The notes under the pieces are model-generated. The model did no database searches. It saw only the letters and a list, made by a program, of their open reading frames with translations, and had not been told where the DNA came from. Shown here piece after piece: positions 1 to 11,120 of a stretch of 64,000 nucleotides of DNA (position 1 is its first letter; every line of letters begins with the position of its first letter). The DNA is from Lithodes maja. Taxonomy: Eukaryota; Arthropoda; Malacostraca; Decapoda; Lithodidae. The stretch spans positions 1 through 64,000 of the forward strand of contig JBAKBP010003149.1 in assembly GCA_037953745.1 (NCBI GenBank). The letters run 5' to 3'. The position numbers and the translations under genes were made by a program.

Positions 1-35
1 GTTTAAACAACAAAACAACAACAAGCATTACTCCC

Positions 36-370
36 TTAAGGGGAGATTTCCACTTGAGGGACTTTTTTCTTTACCCCCTTCTCCCTCATGTTTAGCCCCA
101 TTGCTTTTGAGATTTGAAGACGTTCGCTCCATTAGTTTGGCGATTTTAAGAACTTTCACCCAATTTATGTCACTTTTAAGACCTTTCGTCACATTTAGGT
201 GTCGATTTTTTACTGGCGAGCGATACCGAGCCTGCAATTTAAGAGGAATCGGCCTTTGGCCGGGACATTTTCTACCGAAAAATGTACAAATTTATCTTGA
301 AAGGGGGTCAAGGGGGTGTAATTTCAAGCTTGATGGAAGTCTAGGAAACACACTAAAAACCTCCCCTTAA
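36..370 (+). repeat. TTAA-A element, full-length copy
   Basis: A 335-bp non-coding element bounded by TTAA at both ends, with short inverted termini (TTAAGGGGAG at the left, CTCCCCTTAA at the right). The family is recognised by the inner words CTCCCTCATGTTTAGCCCC and CTGGCGAGCGATA, and it recurs at about 11585, 12685, 15121, 16013, 17673, 19740, 30604 and 32165. A TTAA target suggests a piggyBac-type MITE, but the termini start GGGG rather than the usual CCC, so the class is inferred only. Confidence 0.7.
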
Positions 371-544
371 ATATTGACGAAGTAAAGGCAATATAAGGAT
401 AGAAGGGTAAATCACTCAGTATATATAGCCTACCCAATGATTTTATTTATTTTATTGTTTTCAATTTCATGTCACTCCGGCCCCTAGTTTTACCGGCCCG
501 GCCTCCCACCCTAGTCACACCGGCCTCACTGTATGCAAACCACG

Positions 545-640
545 GTCAACGGATGTAATATATGAACGTACACTCGAACCCAGGATACTCACATCGAAAT
601 TCCGCGGACTATGCATTACGCTATCAAGACACATATACAA
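545..640 (-). repeat. SINE-1 fragment (tRNA-derived head)
   Basis: Read on the minus strand this has a Pol III B-box-like word (GGGTTCGAGTG) preceded by the tRNA-like segment ending in TAGCGTAATGCATAG. It matches the tRNA-like heads at 10591, 15800, 61863 and 62925 but lacks the SINE tail. Confidence 0.55.
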
Positions 641-649
641 ATATAGGTA

Positions 650-1062
650 GCGCCAGCGAACTTGACAATAATTTTGACCCCTTAACCTCTGAAGCTCTGA
701 CGCGTTTTAGCAGTATATTTTGGTTATCATTAGACGATTTTATGCAGCTTAAGAAGGATCTGTGGGTAAAGAGGGTAAAGACTCTCAATCAACCCTCTGA
801 CTTCCACATACCCTTCCTAATCTGAATAAAATCGTCTAATAATTGCCAGAACACAGAAAAGAAATGCGTTTTGGAGCTTGAAAGGGTTAACTGCTTATAA
901 CTCGAAATTAATGAAAGCAATCGGGCTGACGTTTCTATCATTTGGGAAGAGTCCACCAAGAAATAGGTGTGTGAATATTTACAGCCAGTTTGCTCTAGGC
1001 CCTTTTGAGTTACAGAGAGGTCAGAGATCAAGATTATTGTATAAGAATTCTGACTTGTTGAA
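650..1062 (+). repeat. FB-D inverted-repeat element, interrupted by a TTAA-B element
   Basis: The left end CTTGACAATAATTTTGACCCC and the right end ATCAAGATTATTGTA are inverted copies of each other. The body (words GCTGACGTTTCTATCA and GGGAAGAGTC) recurs inverted at 63812-64000 and as a fragment at 61370-61500. A TTAA-B element sits at a TTAA inside it (682-890), so FB-D is older than that insertion. Confidence 0.6.
682..890 (+). repeat. TTAA-B hairpin MITE, full-length copy
   Basis: A 209-bp element bounded by TTAA, with ends TTAACCTCTGAAGCTCTGACG and the inverse of TTAACCCTTTCAAGCTCC. The core is a long hairpin: TTAGACGATTTTATGCAG pairs with CTGAATAAAATCGTCTAA. TTAACCCTTT ends match the usual piggyBac pattern (TTAA target, CCC start). 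At least a dozen full or half copies lie in the window. Confidence 0.75.
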
Positions 1063-1139
1063 AAAAGTGCGATTTGTGAACTTACGAATGTGGATAGAGA
1101 AAACCTGTGACAAGTTGTATACAAAAAACGTTTAATTAT

Positions 1140-1785
1140 AGGGTTAAATTATGCGGTAAATCGAATGGCATAAGTTAGAAAAGTGTAGGTTAATTTGGGC
1201 GTGGTGAATTAGGGCGATTTTAGCTGGACTTTGCACCAGGCAGCCAGAGTGCGTGGATCACCAAGTACTTCAATATCTACATTATTCAGTTGTTATTACA
1301 GTTTCTTACTGTTGTGAATTTTCATATAGAACGGAATATATAATTTAGTGCATAATTGTGTGAAGGAACAACTGCTTTCAACCACATTTACGTATAGTTC
1401 ACGTTTCATTTGTAAAGCTGCACTAATTTATTCATATCTCTCGAACAAAATGCAAATTGAAAAATCTGAGAAAGGGCATTTCTCTGAACAACTAGAACTA
1501 CTCATTGTCTAAGTCTCAGCCTTGTAACTCGAAAATTGCAAAAGTTAATGGACTTTCAAATTTGTGACTGAAAATTTCGATTCTTGGCTCAGGGGAGGCG
1601 AATTTGGAGAATCTGACACAAGTCCAGCAAAGAAAAAAGTATAAAGAAAGATCTAAAATGATGTGGTAAATCCATTGGTGTAGGTTAGAATGCTGTAGCG
1701 TTATTTTGGGCGTGGTGATTTCGGGCGTTTTAGGCGTTTTTGGGTGACTCAGGCGGCCAGCCAGCCCCAGGACCAACGCGCGCAC
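1140..1785. repeat. pair of diverged dispersed repeats in AT-rich DNA
   Basis: Segments at about 1150-1260 and 1655-1770 share the words TGCGGTAAAT/TGTGGTAAAT, TTTGGGCGTGGTGA and GGCGGCCAGCC/GGCAGCCAG. This indicates two copies of one unclassified repeat. I see no gene in or between them. Confidence 0.4.
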
Positions 1786-2024
1786 TACCGTTTTCTATAC
1801 AACCCAGTTCAGTAGAGACGTTTAATTGCAACTCGGTTTTTTTGTACTGTTAACATATCCCGCAATATTATTGATAATTAGACATAATCAGAAAGTTTAT
1901 AACTATTCCTTTCATTATTGATGCTTGATAATACCATCGTATTTCGTTGCTTACCTCGCATTACTGAAAAACATTCCATTTGTGAAAAATAGTAGTTTTA
2001 TTTATGATTTATGTGAGCTCTCAT

Positions 2025-2215
2025 CTTGGTAATCTATTGCCCAAATTAATTTATTGTTTCTTGTTTTCAGGATCTGCTTGTGAACTCTGCCAGCTCTACG
2101 AGACTGCCAACAACTATGGACTCTACCAACACACCACAAGCTACCAACACCATCCCCTAACTATGGACTCTGCCACCACAACCTACGAACTGTCTGGGGT
2201 GAGTTACTGCCCAAC
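2025..2215 (+). other. exon-like segment with splice acceptor and donor
   Basis: A strong acceptor (TTGTTTCTTGTTTTCAG, ending near 2070) precedes about 138 nt that read open, and then a donor (GGGGTGAGT) near 2208. The open reading contains repeated GGACTCTRCC words and gives a T/Y/Q-rich peptide that I do not recognise. The acceptor region is duplicated at 2430-2486. It could be an exon of an unidentified plus-strand transcript, or chance splice signals in repeat DNA. Confidence 0.3.
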
Positions 2216-2429
2216 TCATTATACTCTGTGCATGACACATAGGCCAATAATCAGTTTTTATTTCCACAATTTGAAAGTTAAAAAGTTTACTAGAAATATG
2301 CATCATAATCGTCGCTGAATAATTAGTATCTTATTTCCATATGTTAATGTAACTGTTGAACATTCAAAGACAAAACTAATTACTGGCCTACTTGTCGTGA
2401 ACATAGTATTGTTTAATTGATTATATATG

Positions 2430-2650
2430 ATCTCAGCGCTTGTCAATCTATTGCCCAAATTAATGTTTTGTTTCTTGTTTTTCAGGATTGGGGTGGTTGC
2501 CCGTGGACTCTGCTGCCTGTGGACTCTGCTGCCTGTGGACTCTGCTGCTTGTGGACTCTGCTGCCTGCGGACTCTGCCGGTTGCTGCCTTAGGACTCTAC
2601 CGCCGCTGCTAGAGACTGCCCACGCCACTAAGATTCAAGGGGAGTGATAG
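2430..2650 (+). other. second exon-like segment containing a GGACTCTGCTGCCTGT minisatellite
   Basis: The intron end seen at 2030-2070 is repeated almost word for word (CTATTGCCCAAATTAATG, then a T-rich tract and CAG near 2486). About 160 nt follow, made mostly of five tandem copies of a ~16-bp unit GGACTCTGCTGCCTGT at 2508-2590. The translation is a low-complexity Leu/Trp/Thr/Cys-rich stretch. I do not recognise a protein. Confidence 0.35.
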
Positions 2651-2654
2651 TTGT

Positions 2655-3006
2655 GTTTTGTTTGTAGTTAGTTGTAGTTAGTAGTAGTTAGTTGTAGTCG
2701 TAGTATGTAGTCGTAGTATGTAGTCGTAGTGGTGGTGGTTAGGTTAGGAGGGTAGGTTAGGAGGGGAGGGTAGGTTAGGAGGGGAGGGTAGGTTAGGAGT
2801 AGTCGTAGTTCGTAGTCGTAGTATGTAGTCGTAGTATGTAGTCGTAGTAAGTAGTCGTAGTTAGTAGTCGTAGTTAGTAGTCGTAGTTAGTAGTCGTAGT
2901 TAGTAGTCGTAGTAAGTAGTCGTAGTATGTAGTCGTAGCATGTAGTCATAGTAAGTAGTCGTAGTTAGTAGTCGTAGTTAGTAGTCGTAGTAAGTAGTCG
3001 TAGTTG
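2655..3006 (+). repeat. 12-bp tandem repeat (AGTCGTAGTWRGT) with a GGTTAGGAGGGGAGG insert
   Basis: More than twenty imperfect copies of a 12-bp unit read GTAGTCGTAGTT or GTAGTCGTAGTA. At 2735-2800 the array is interrupted by a purine-rich repeat of GGTTAGGAGGGGAGGGTA. No reading frame of interest. Confidence 0.85.
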
Positions 3007-3354
3007 CATGGTATGAATGGTGTGTGTTAGGTTAGGCTAATCTATTTTTCCCTTTCAGATCAGATAGGTTTTATTACCTTTACTCTAATCTTTGCTATTT
3101 TTCTTATTACTTCACAGTTTTGTTGCTTTGATGATGTCCCCTCTCCCCCCCTTCTTCCCCGAGTTGGTTCCCTCCAGCTTCAATATTTTGCTTTGCTTTA
3201 ATTTCAATAATGATTGTATTTGCCTTAAATGTAACTTATGATATATTCTATCACTTGAATTCATAACTCTGTATTTGCTATTAACTTCACTTGATATAAT
3301 ATTGTTATATATCGTCTTTGTCACGCGAACTTTGCTTAATAAAAAAAAAAAAAA

Positions 3355-4380
3355 CTTCTATCTTTTATTGATCACTATTATAAGCTATGACTTAAACTGA
3401 TAAAAACTTAGAAAAATAGTTCTCAATTATAAATAAAGTTCCAATATTTGGACTTAGAAAAAATAAATTAAAAGAGAACTTATAAAATAAAACAATTAAC
3501 TTGGAAAAACTCTAGTTCTCAATTATAAATAAAATTCCAATATATGGACTTAGAAAATATACTGAATATGAAGAGAACTTAGAAAAAAATAGTTCTCAAT
3601 TATAAATTAAGTTCCAATATATGGACTTAGAAAATATACTGAATATGAAAAGAACTTCGAAAAACTAACTTTAATAACTTAAAGTAATAATTATATATAA
3701 CTTAAAAATATAATGAACTTGTAATAACAGAAAAAATTATAATGGATATTAGAAAGAATATATCGACTTAGTATTTTATTGATCAGTCAGACATATATTT
3801 GTATAATATCTTACAAAACACTGTACATACAGTATATAAACTTTAAATAACAGGAGAAACAAAAATATAATGGATATTAAAAAGAATATATAGACTTCGT
3901 ATTTTATTAATCAGAGTCGGACATACATTTTTATATTATCTTACAAAAATCATATACTTTTAATACTTAGTTATTTTTGTATTACCCTTACTAGTTTTAT
4001 AAATCTTATAACAAATGAACCAAGTTTTGCTTTTATATTACGTACCTAAAGTACTTTATACCGCACTTGCTTTGTGACCATAGTATAACTTTTGGTTCAC
4101 TACATTATTTGCCCAATATTTATATGTACAGTAATTTTCTTTAAGTACATCTTTATAATTATTAATTTTCCAATAACCATTGGGCTTTCGGGAATTTTCC
4201 ATATAGATTTATTTTGGTTTTTAAGCTTATAATATAGTTTCATTGGCAATGCAGTTGGCATTTTTTTATAATTCTTAATCATTGATTTCAGTTTAACTTT
4301 TTGTTTAATAGCCAAGCTGTTAAGTAATACCTTTATATTTTTTTCAATGTTCTTAAGTGTGCTGTCTATATATAATTCTT
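3355..4380. repeat. AT-rich tract with ~85-bp tandem duplications
   Basis: From 3400 to 3660 there are three imperfect tandem copies of a unit containing ATAGTTCTCAATTATAAAT and GTTCCAATAT. A second pair at about 3735-3800 and 3850-3930 shares TAATGGATATTARAAAGAATA. The remainder is AT-rich with no gene that I can support. Confidence 0.6.
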
Positions 4381-4384
4381 CTCC

Positions 4385-4456
4385 GTTTCAATCTAGTTCA
4401 TCAGCCAAGTTAACATGTCTACACCTGGACTATCTCTCCCACCAGGCAGTACTGAG
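4385..4456 (+). other. candidate first coding exon (ATG followed by a donor)
   Basis: An ATG at about 4414 is preceded by AAGTTAAC. It begins 14 codons (MSTPGLSLPPGSTE) and ends at a consensus donor GAG|GTAAGC at about 4455. No downstream partner exon could be identified, so this may be a chance arrangement. Confidence 0.25.
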
Positions 4457-4974
4457 GTAAGCCTGTGTTATAATAATAATGTTAACAATCTACTAGTTTA
4501 TACATTCTAGCCTATTCTTTTTATGAAGGAGTGTTCAATAATTTTGACACTAGCTTATGTATAGTGGGCACCTTTTGGAGAGAGGTTGGGGCTCCGAATT
4601 ATTGCAAGTTTTTCTTTGTGGTGTGTGAAGTAGTAGTGTTAAGTGGAGTAGGGATGTTGGCAAAATGAGAAAGTCGGTTGGCATTGTGATTAGTGTGTAT
4701 TGGAAGTGTGATATGATTTGTGAATGCTGTCAGAGTACGTGATGAACGTAGGGTAGAGATATATTCATTATTTGAGTAAGTGTAGGTTTAGGTGTTAAAA
4801 GTGTACGGTCAAATTACGGTAAGGTAGTTATATGCCAATTAAGTGTGTGTAAGACTGTTGGCAGAGATAAGAGTTGACAATCATTGAATCTAAATGTTGG
4901 CAGTATTCAGTGGTCTTGGTAATTACGTGGTGTATAGATGTTGGTTAATTTAATCATTGAAGGTATAATGCAAC

Positions 4975-5255
4975 TGGAGCTATGTACAATAAATAAGCAT
5001 GTGTGTTGGCAGTGAAATGTGTTGAATTGGTAGTTATTTGAAGTGTTGGCAGTGAAATTTGATGTGTTGGCAGTGACATTTGATGTGTTGGCAGTGACAT
5101 TTGATGTGTTGGCAGTGACATTTGATGTGTTGGCAGTGAAATTAGGTCTGTTGGCAGTGAAATTAGGTCTGTTGGTAGTGTACTTGGTGTGTTGACCGTG
5201 GCATTTTGTGTTTTGGCAGTGATATTGTGTGTTCTAATATTTGTTGTGTTGGCAG
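4975..5255. repeat. 21-bp minisatellite (GTGTTGGCAGTGACATTTGAT)
   Basis: Core units of GTGTTGGCAGTGAMATTTGAT are tandem from about 5036 to 5135, with diverged copies to 5255. The 21-bp period keeps frames open on both strands, so the Thr/Pro/Leu-rich minus-strand reading is a by-product of the repeat. Confidence 0.85.
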
Positions 5256-5259
5256 TGTT

Positions 5260-6185
5260 CAGTGTTCTCAATATGACATGTGGTTGTCTATCAAAGTATT
5301 GCCTATGCCAAAGTTAATTGATATCCTAAAGTTATGTGACTGGAGCTATGTGCAAATTAGGATTCAATCTCTTGTCCCCATGCATTTGTTTTTACTGGCC
5401 GTATCCCATAGAACTGTTCATGTTATTTTAGGTAATGTATATATTTAAGTATTAAGAAGTTTTATGTAATTGTAAACTATTGTATATATGTAATTACTGG
5501 GGTCCCTAAGCTATATATTCCTGAACTATATATCTACCGATCTATTTTTCCCATGTAACAGGTGTATATCTACCAATGTAACTATCATAATCTATCCCAT
5601 GTAACTATTGCTATTTGCCTGCTTATCCCAAACCCATGTAGCTCTTCCTACCTACCTCTCCAAGAAGCTAGATATATTAGGTATTGAAAGTCATCCCTCC
5701 TCACCCAGACATTTTATTTTGTAGTTCGTTTCGTGAACTTACCGTTTCTATTATCTGGCAATGTATTCCAATATTTAAAATTTGTAAAGTTTTCTTTCAA
5801 TTTATCGAGGGTATTGGCGTGTAGGAATTGTTTGTTCTATTCATTCAAAAATGAAGATTAATTAATTTAAGTTGGATTTTAAGCCTTTAATATTAATTTA
5901 ATTGGCTTTCCTATTCTTATTGATTTCAGTTTAATTTCAGTAATCGTTATCCAAAAATATTTCTGCGATATTGGATTACAATAATAATTAGTTTAATTTT
6001 TTGCATTCAAAGTTAATATGAATAACCATCAGAAATATATATGATTTATCTACAATATTGGATTACATCAACAGGTTGGAATCAATAGTCAAGACTCAAA
6101 TATTTTCTTTTTTATTTGTATTAAGGTAGCATTGTCCATTGGTCCAGGGTCCTCAGTCTGGTCGCAGCAACACATCACATCTGTA
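5260..6185. other. non-coding stretch, no recognised gene
   Basis: AT-rich sequence with only short frames. One minus-strand acceptor-like site (CTTTTTACAG|ATGTG) lies at 6182-6180. Similar acceptor-plus-ATG words occur at other places in the first 30 kb (see findings). Confidence 0.4.
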
Positions 6186-6224
6186 AAAAGATTAAAATAT
6201 TGAGGCACCAGAAATACAGGAGTT

Positions 6225-6485
6225 TCAAGGAGGGGGTCGGGGGTCCTGAGGGTGGTAAAAGGGGGGGGGGGGGGTCCTGAGGAGGGGGTCGAAGTGGGGT
6301 TCCTGAGGGGGGTCCGAAGGTAGAGGGGGGTCCTGAGGGGGGGGCCTGAGGGGGGGCCTGAGGGGGTAGAGGGGGGGCCTGAGGGGGTAGAGGGGGTAGA
6401 GGGAGGGTCCTGAGGGGGTAGAGTGGGGGGGGGGGGGCCCTGAGGGGGACCCAGGGGTAGGATGGGGTCCAGGGGGGGGGGGGTT
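6225..6485 (+). repeat. G-rich minisatellite (GGGTCCTGAGGGGGTAGAGG)
   Basis: About a dozen irregular copies of a 15-25 bp unit built from GGGGTCCTGAGGGG and GGTAGAGGGGG, with G runs up to 13. Many closely spaced G tracts make it a strong candidate for G-quadruplex formation on the plus strand. Confidence 0.85.
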
Positions 6486-6779
6486 ATTTTTTTGTTATAT
6501 ATTAATATTTTTCGTTCAGTCTCCTATATAACCATTCCACACCCTCTACGAGTTTTTCCCTTTCCCTTCCCTGGTAGTTCATCCTATCCCCATCCCAGAT
6601 AGACCTTCCCTTCAGCCCTATTTTGTTCTATTCTGTTCTATTGTGCACACTAGTTCTATTCTGTATTCTGGCTAAATCTATTGTCCTCCCTCCTTCCCTG
6701 GTACATCAATACCCTCCCTGCAACACGCCCCCAAACACACATAAGAAAAGTCAGGAATATATTTGTAATGTATATTTTA

Positions 6780-7480
6780 TTGTCGGGAAGCAGTCAAGAA
6801 GTCGTCGGTGTCAAGTATGGGATATGAGCAGACAGTATCAAGAAGGACAAACGGTAGGAGTAAAGCAGATGCAGCAGACAACAGAAAAGGCTATGCACAG
6901 CAGAACGGGCCAACAACAACAACAGCAGACAGCAGAACTGGTGACAACAGACCGAGTACATCGACAACAGACAAGGAATTAACGATGAGGTAGGAGCGAG
7001 CTTGCTATGGTTGGTCAAACAAATTGATCTGTTTTGACTAAGATTTGTTTGGTATACTATCTGTCTTTATGAAGATGTTTATCTGTTGAATATATATGGA
7101 GAGATATGGAGAGATATTGAGTGAGCTGGAGTATTCAGTATGAAGTTGTAGGTATTCCATTTGAGTTGGTAGGTAGTGAAGTGTGAGCATAGATTAGTGG
7201 ATGGTGATAAGTCTAGTTATTGAATATGACTTTATTCAGGTTGAAAGGTGGGATTCAAACAAGATGTGGACAGACGAGAGCAAAGCGACTATTGGACACA
7301 CATCAACGACTGCCACAGCATCAATGGACCCTTCAACAGTGGAGCGAGAGAGGCACCATTGCAGCGACGATTCAGTGAGCAAAACTAAATATTGTTGTAT
7401 GGGAAAAAGAAGTCAGTCAGTCAGTCTACCTAACTTCATTAATAAGTCAAGGGGAACAAGAGGCCCCTAGGAAAAGGAAA
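6780..7480 (+). other. low-complexity open stretches (CAACAG-rich), no recognised gene
   Basis: Two polar, Thr/Ser/Gln-rich open stretches (about 6790-6990 and 7235-7400) lie between AT-rich flanks. The first contains a CAACAACAACAACAGCAG run and ends near GATGAGGTAGGAG. Splice signals are weak and there is no known domain. They could be exons of the same unidentified plus-strand transcript as the 2-kb segments, but I cannot show it. Confidence 0.2.
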
Positions 7481-7484
7481 GAAA

Positions 7485-9240
7485 GAAGAGATAATTATAA
7501 AACAGTGTGCCCATCAGAGTAGGCCACCCTTCATTCACTCTTTGATATATTCCAAATCAGTGCATCAACTTTATGATTGATATTTTACTTTACAATTAAT
7601 TACAGTATAGATCTGTATTAATGGAATTATGAAAGCTAAACAAATCATTGAAAGATTAAATTTAAATAATAATTAACCAATGAAACTAATTATAACTAGT
7701 TAAATTAGATCGTAAAGTCTAAAATTATACCAAATTCCTGTAAAGTGCTTATCATATTGGTAATGCAATTATTGATACTAGTATTCAAGAGTTGGGCAAA
7801 CACTGGAGAATAATGGTTAAAGTTTAAATTTACTCTTCTAAACAGGATTATATAACTATCCTGTAGAATTTATGTGATTACTGAAAACATTGATTTAATC
7901 ACTACAAACAAAACTACAGTATGCCAGCTGTAGAACAAATTTATCAAAGACTTTAATATCGGTTATGAATATTTACCTAAACAAATGGACCTTTTAAGTA
8001 AAGCATTAGGACTGCTAGTATTCTAAAGACAGGAGTCATAGGTCTAAAGTTATATCCGTTGTACGAATAGGCTTTAATACCTTTGAAGTAGTCCTAAGGA
8101 AATAATCCAATTTACAGTACAACCATTTACGTTACTATTTATCACGAGTCTAGCTAGGCATGTAGGCTTGACTTTAAGTATGGCAACAACTTATAAATGA
8201 AATTACAGTCCTTAGCCATGGGGGGACTGATATTTGCAGATATTTTGATAGAATCATGGGCATAACTGCTTAAAACGAGGCATAGGTGTTCATCAAGGCC
8301 ATCTAAAAGCTTACATCCGAGTCCACCTAGGATTAACATGAAATCAAAATTTGGATGGCCCTTGGTAATTATTTTGTAGTCACAATGGCCTGTGTTTTAT
8401 TCGTCAGTGAGACAAGTGGTACAGTGACAATATGAGCAGCCTGTTTTACCAATTACATTAGAGGCCTAGTATATTGTTCTCCAGTAAGGACAAATTTGCA
8501 AAGTATTTTACGTGGAGTTACTTTAGACCGATATTGAGTTTATTCTAAGCTGGTCTATGATAATTGTTCATCTACAATGGCATTTACATCTGTCTCGGCA
8601 GGTTAACTAAGATAGATTCAATTCAATTAGTCACATTATACGAGTGAAAACAATGAAGTTTCATAGTATATCTCAATTATAATTTTCTTAGTCTCCAGTG
8701 TTTTGCATATTAGTATAAAACCTAATGTATTAACTTCCAAGACTGAAGTGACCACATACTAATATTAACAAGGGTACAGTCAATATAAATAGCGCCAACA
8801 CTTCTATGACGTGAAACAAATCTTACTAGTTGCACAGGCTATTGGAAGTACATGACTGTCAAGGAAATTGTTTAACTTATAATTGCACTGTATTTGAGCA
8901 GGATTTTGGGCGAACTATTTTGGTTTCGACTAACTGGCAGCATTTTTCTAGATCGAACTAAAGGAAATTCGTACATTTGGCAACACTGATATTACAATAC
9001 AAACTTATGAATTTATAGAACGTATGCATAGAGGAATAATTACAGTCTCATAAGTTACCCTTTGAAAGCATATTAATAATGATAAACCCATCTAAGGAAA
9101 TAAAGGTACATCTAATAACCAAGGGAAGGTCTATCTACTGTACTGTATATACAACTATAATATTTAGTTTATAGTCTAGTCAATCAAACTGATTTTGATA
9201 TAAGTAACACCCCGTTCTTTAACATTACTATAAAATACAA
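7485..9240. other. AT-rich unique-looking non-coding DNA
   Basis: No frame longer than about 60 codons, no tandem repeat and no recognisable element. I see nothing in it beyond scattered AT-rich words. Confidence 0.5.
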
Positions 9241-9254
9241 ACCCCAATGTACTT

Positions 9255-9350
9255 TAATAAACTAATTAAAGCATATGGCCCTCCTGGGATTCGAACTCTG
9301 GACACCACACTCAGAACATAAGCACTTAAACCTCGATATACTCAAGACCC
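9255..9350 (-). repeat. tRNA-like sequence (SINE head or tRNA pseudogene)
   Basis: On the minus strand a B box (GAGTTCGAATCCC) is followed by the 3' arm CAGGAGGGCCA, and a diverged A-box region lies upstream. The acceptor stem is incomplete, so this is not a functional tRNA gene. Confidence 0.45.
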
Positions 9351-9559
9351 GTCCTGGGAAACTCCCACTACAAGATGGCCAAGGCAAATATTCCTCAAGG
9401 TTACTTTAACAGACATAACTTCTCAGGATCTTTGAAGAGCTACGTAATGTGAACACTAATCAGATGTGGAAAACTTTAATTCAGTAGTATTAATCATTAT
9501 CTATTATAATATTACCCAATTCCATAACCCATTTAAGCAGAGGACTCAAATGCTTTTTT

Positions 9560-10215
9560 CATCATTGCTACCTCCAGACGATTTTAGTTAACTTAAAAAA
9601 GAAGCTGTCAGAGTTTGAGTGTTAATTTGGATAATCTTAAGCTCTTTTGATTCCCCGAGTTTAGTAAATACCTGTCAGTAATTTTGTTGTTGGTTATACT
9701 GTCACTATGATTATTTACTTTATTATGGGTACCCATAGACAATTTTACTCAGTTTAGGAAGGACCTGTTGGATTCTAAAGGTAGATATAATGTGTACCCC
9801 GTTGATTCCTTGTGGTCCTTAACTGCTCTATAGAGTCTCGTGAAAGCCAGAATAATTTTGTTTACCTGATCATACGGAAACTTGTTCTTTCAAATAAATT
9901 ACGCCAAATTAGGTTATATTTTTGCTACCTCGGGACTTTTTCAACTTAGAAAGGCCTGGCATAGATAGAGGTTTAGTTTAAGTACCGTGTTGGACCTTTC
10001 ATTCCCAGTGGTTCTTCCAAAGCTGATTAAAATCATCTGGTTGGAGCATTGATCATATTGAAAATATGGTGTATTAAAACTAAACAATTACTTGAGAAAA
10101 ATCTCTGCCTACCTATAGGGAACCGAGTCTAGTTAATTTAGTTAATTTTCACCAGTCACCCACTGCCACAGATCTCAGTTTGGGAAGGATCCGTTTCATG
10201 ATTACTTAATAAACA
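9560..10215. repeat. cluster of diverged TTAA-B half elements
   Basis: TTAA-B core words recur at about 9575 (AGACGATTTTAGTTAACTT), 9738 (AGACAATTTTACTCAGTTTAGG), 9940 (ACTTAGAAAGGCCTGG) and 10010-10045 (AAGCTGATTAAAATCATCTGG). Most have lost one hairpin arm. No gene. Confidence 0.5.
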
Positions 10216-10590
10216 TCAGTGTTGCCATTTGTATGAAATACTTAAAATTGGTTAGATAAAGCTGCCTATACCCTGTCCGTCCACCACTTATGATAGTCTA
10301 TGAAATATTTTGAAGTTTATTAGGCATGACTAAACTGGTCTACTTCAACCAAAACAAAATTAAAGTTCTTAGGCCAATATAGGCAAAGTATATTATTATT
10401 ATGATTATTATTATCATCATTATCATTATCTTAAAATAGTTTAATCTGACCAGAAGTTTGACTAATTTAAAGTTATACAAACTAGCTTCGAAATTACAGG
10501 ATGCACACATTTCAAAATAGCTTAGTTTATGTGCCATGATAATAATTGAACTGAAAGTCGCCAAATCCCATCTTAAGAATTATGATTTAT

Positions 10591-10720
10591 TAAGTTGTTT
10601 TTCCACCAACCAACTTCACCTCTAAACTCAATGAAATCAATAAATACATGTGGCACTCCTAGGACTCGAACCTAGGATACTCACATCGAAATTCCGCGCA
10701 CTTATGCATAAAAAGATTTA
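10591..10720 (-). repeat. SINE-1 copy
   Basis: On the minus strand this has a tRNA-like head with B box GGTTCGAGTCC, then the family tail running through GCCACATGTATTTATTGATT and ending AGTTGGTTGGTGG. It matches the copies at 15800, 61863 and 62925. Confidence 0.7.
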
Positions 10721-10730
10721 ATATTTTAGG

Positions 10731-11120
10731 ATTATAGGGAATCATCGACCACTCACATTATAGGGTATCATGGACCACTCACATTATAGGGTATCATGGA
10801 CCACTCACATTATAGGGTATCATGGACCACTCACATTATAGGGTATCATCGACCACTCACATTATAGGGTATCATCGACCACTCACATTATAGGGTATCA
10901 TCGACCACTCACATTATAGGGTATCATCGACCACTCACATTATAGGGTATCATGGACCACTCACATTATAGGGTATCATGGACCACTCACATTATAGGGT
11001 ATCATGGACCACTCACATTATAGGGTATCATCGACCACTCACATTATAGGGTATCATGGACCACTCACATTATAGGGAATCATCGACCACTCACATTATA
11101 GGGTATCATCGACCACTCAC
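10731..11120 (+). repeat. 26-bp tandem array, 15 complete units
   Basis: Exactly 390 bp, made of 15 head-to-tail units of ATTATAGGGTATCATSGACC plus ACTCAC. Only two positions vary. The S base runs C GGG CCCC GGG C G C C along the array, and an A replaces T at unit position 10 in units 1 and 14. The low divergence points to recent expansion. Confidence 0.95.

Noticed and set aside
2735..2800. GGTTAGG words as arthropod telomeric (TTAGG)n
   Set aside because: Only two perfect TTAGG units in a row. The rest is a GGTTAGGAGGGGAGG minisatellite.
10731..11120. CRISPR-like array
   Set aside because: Units are head to tail with no unique spacers, and the genome is animal.
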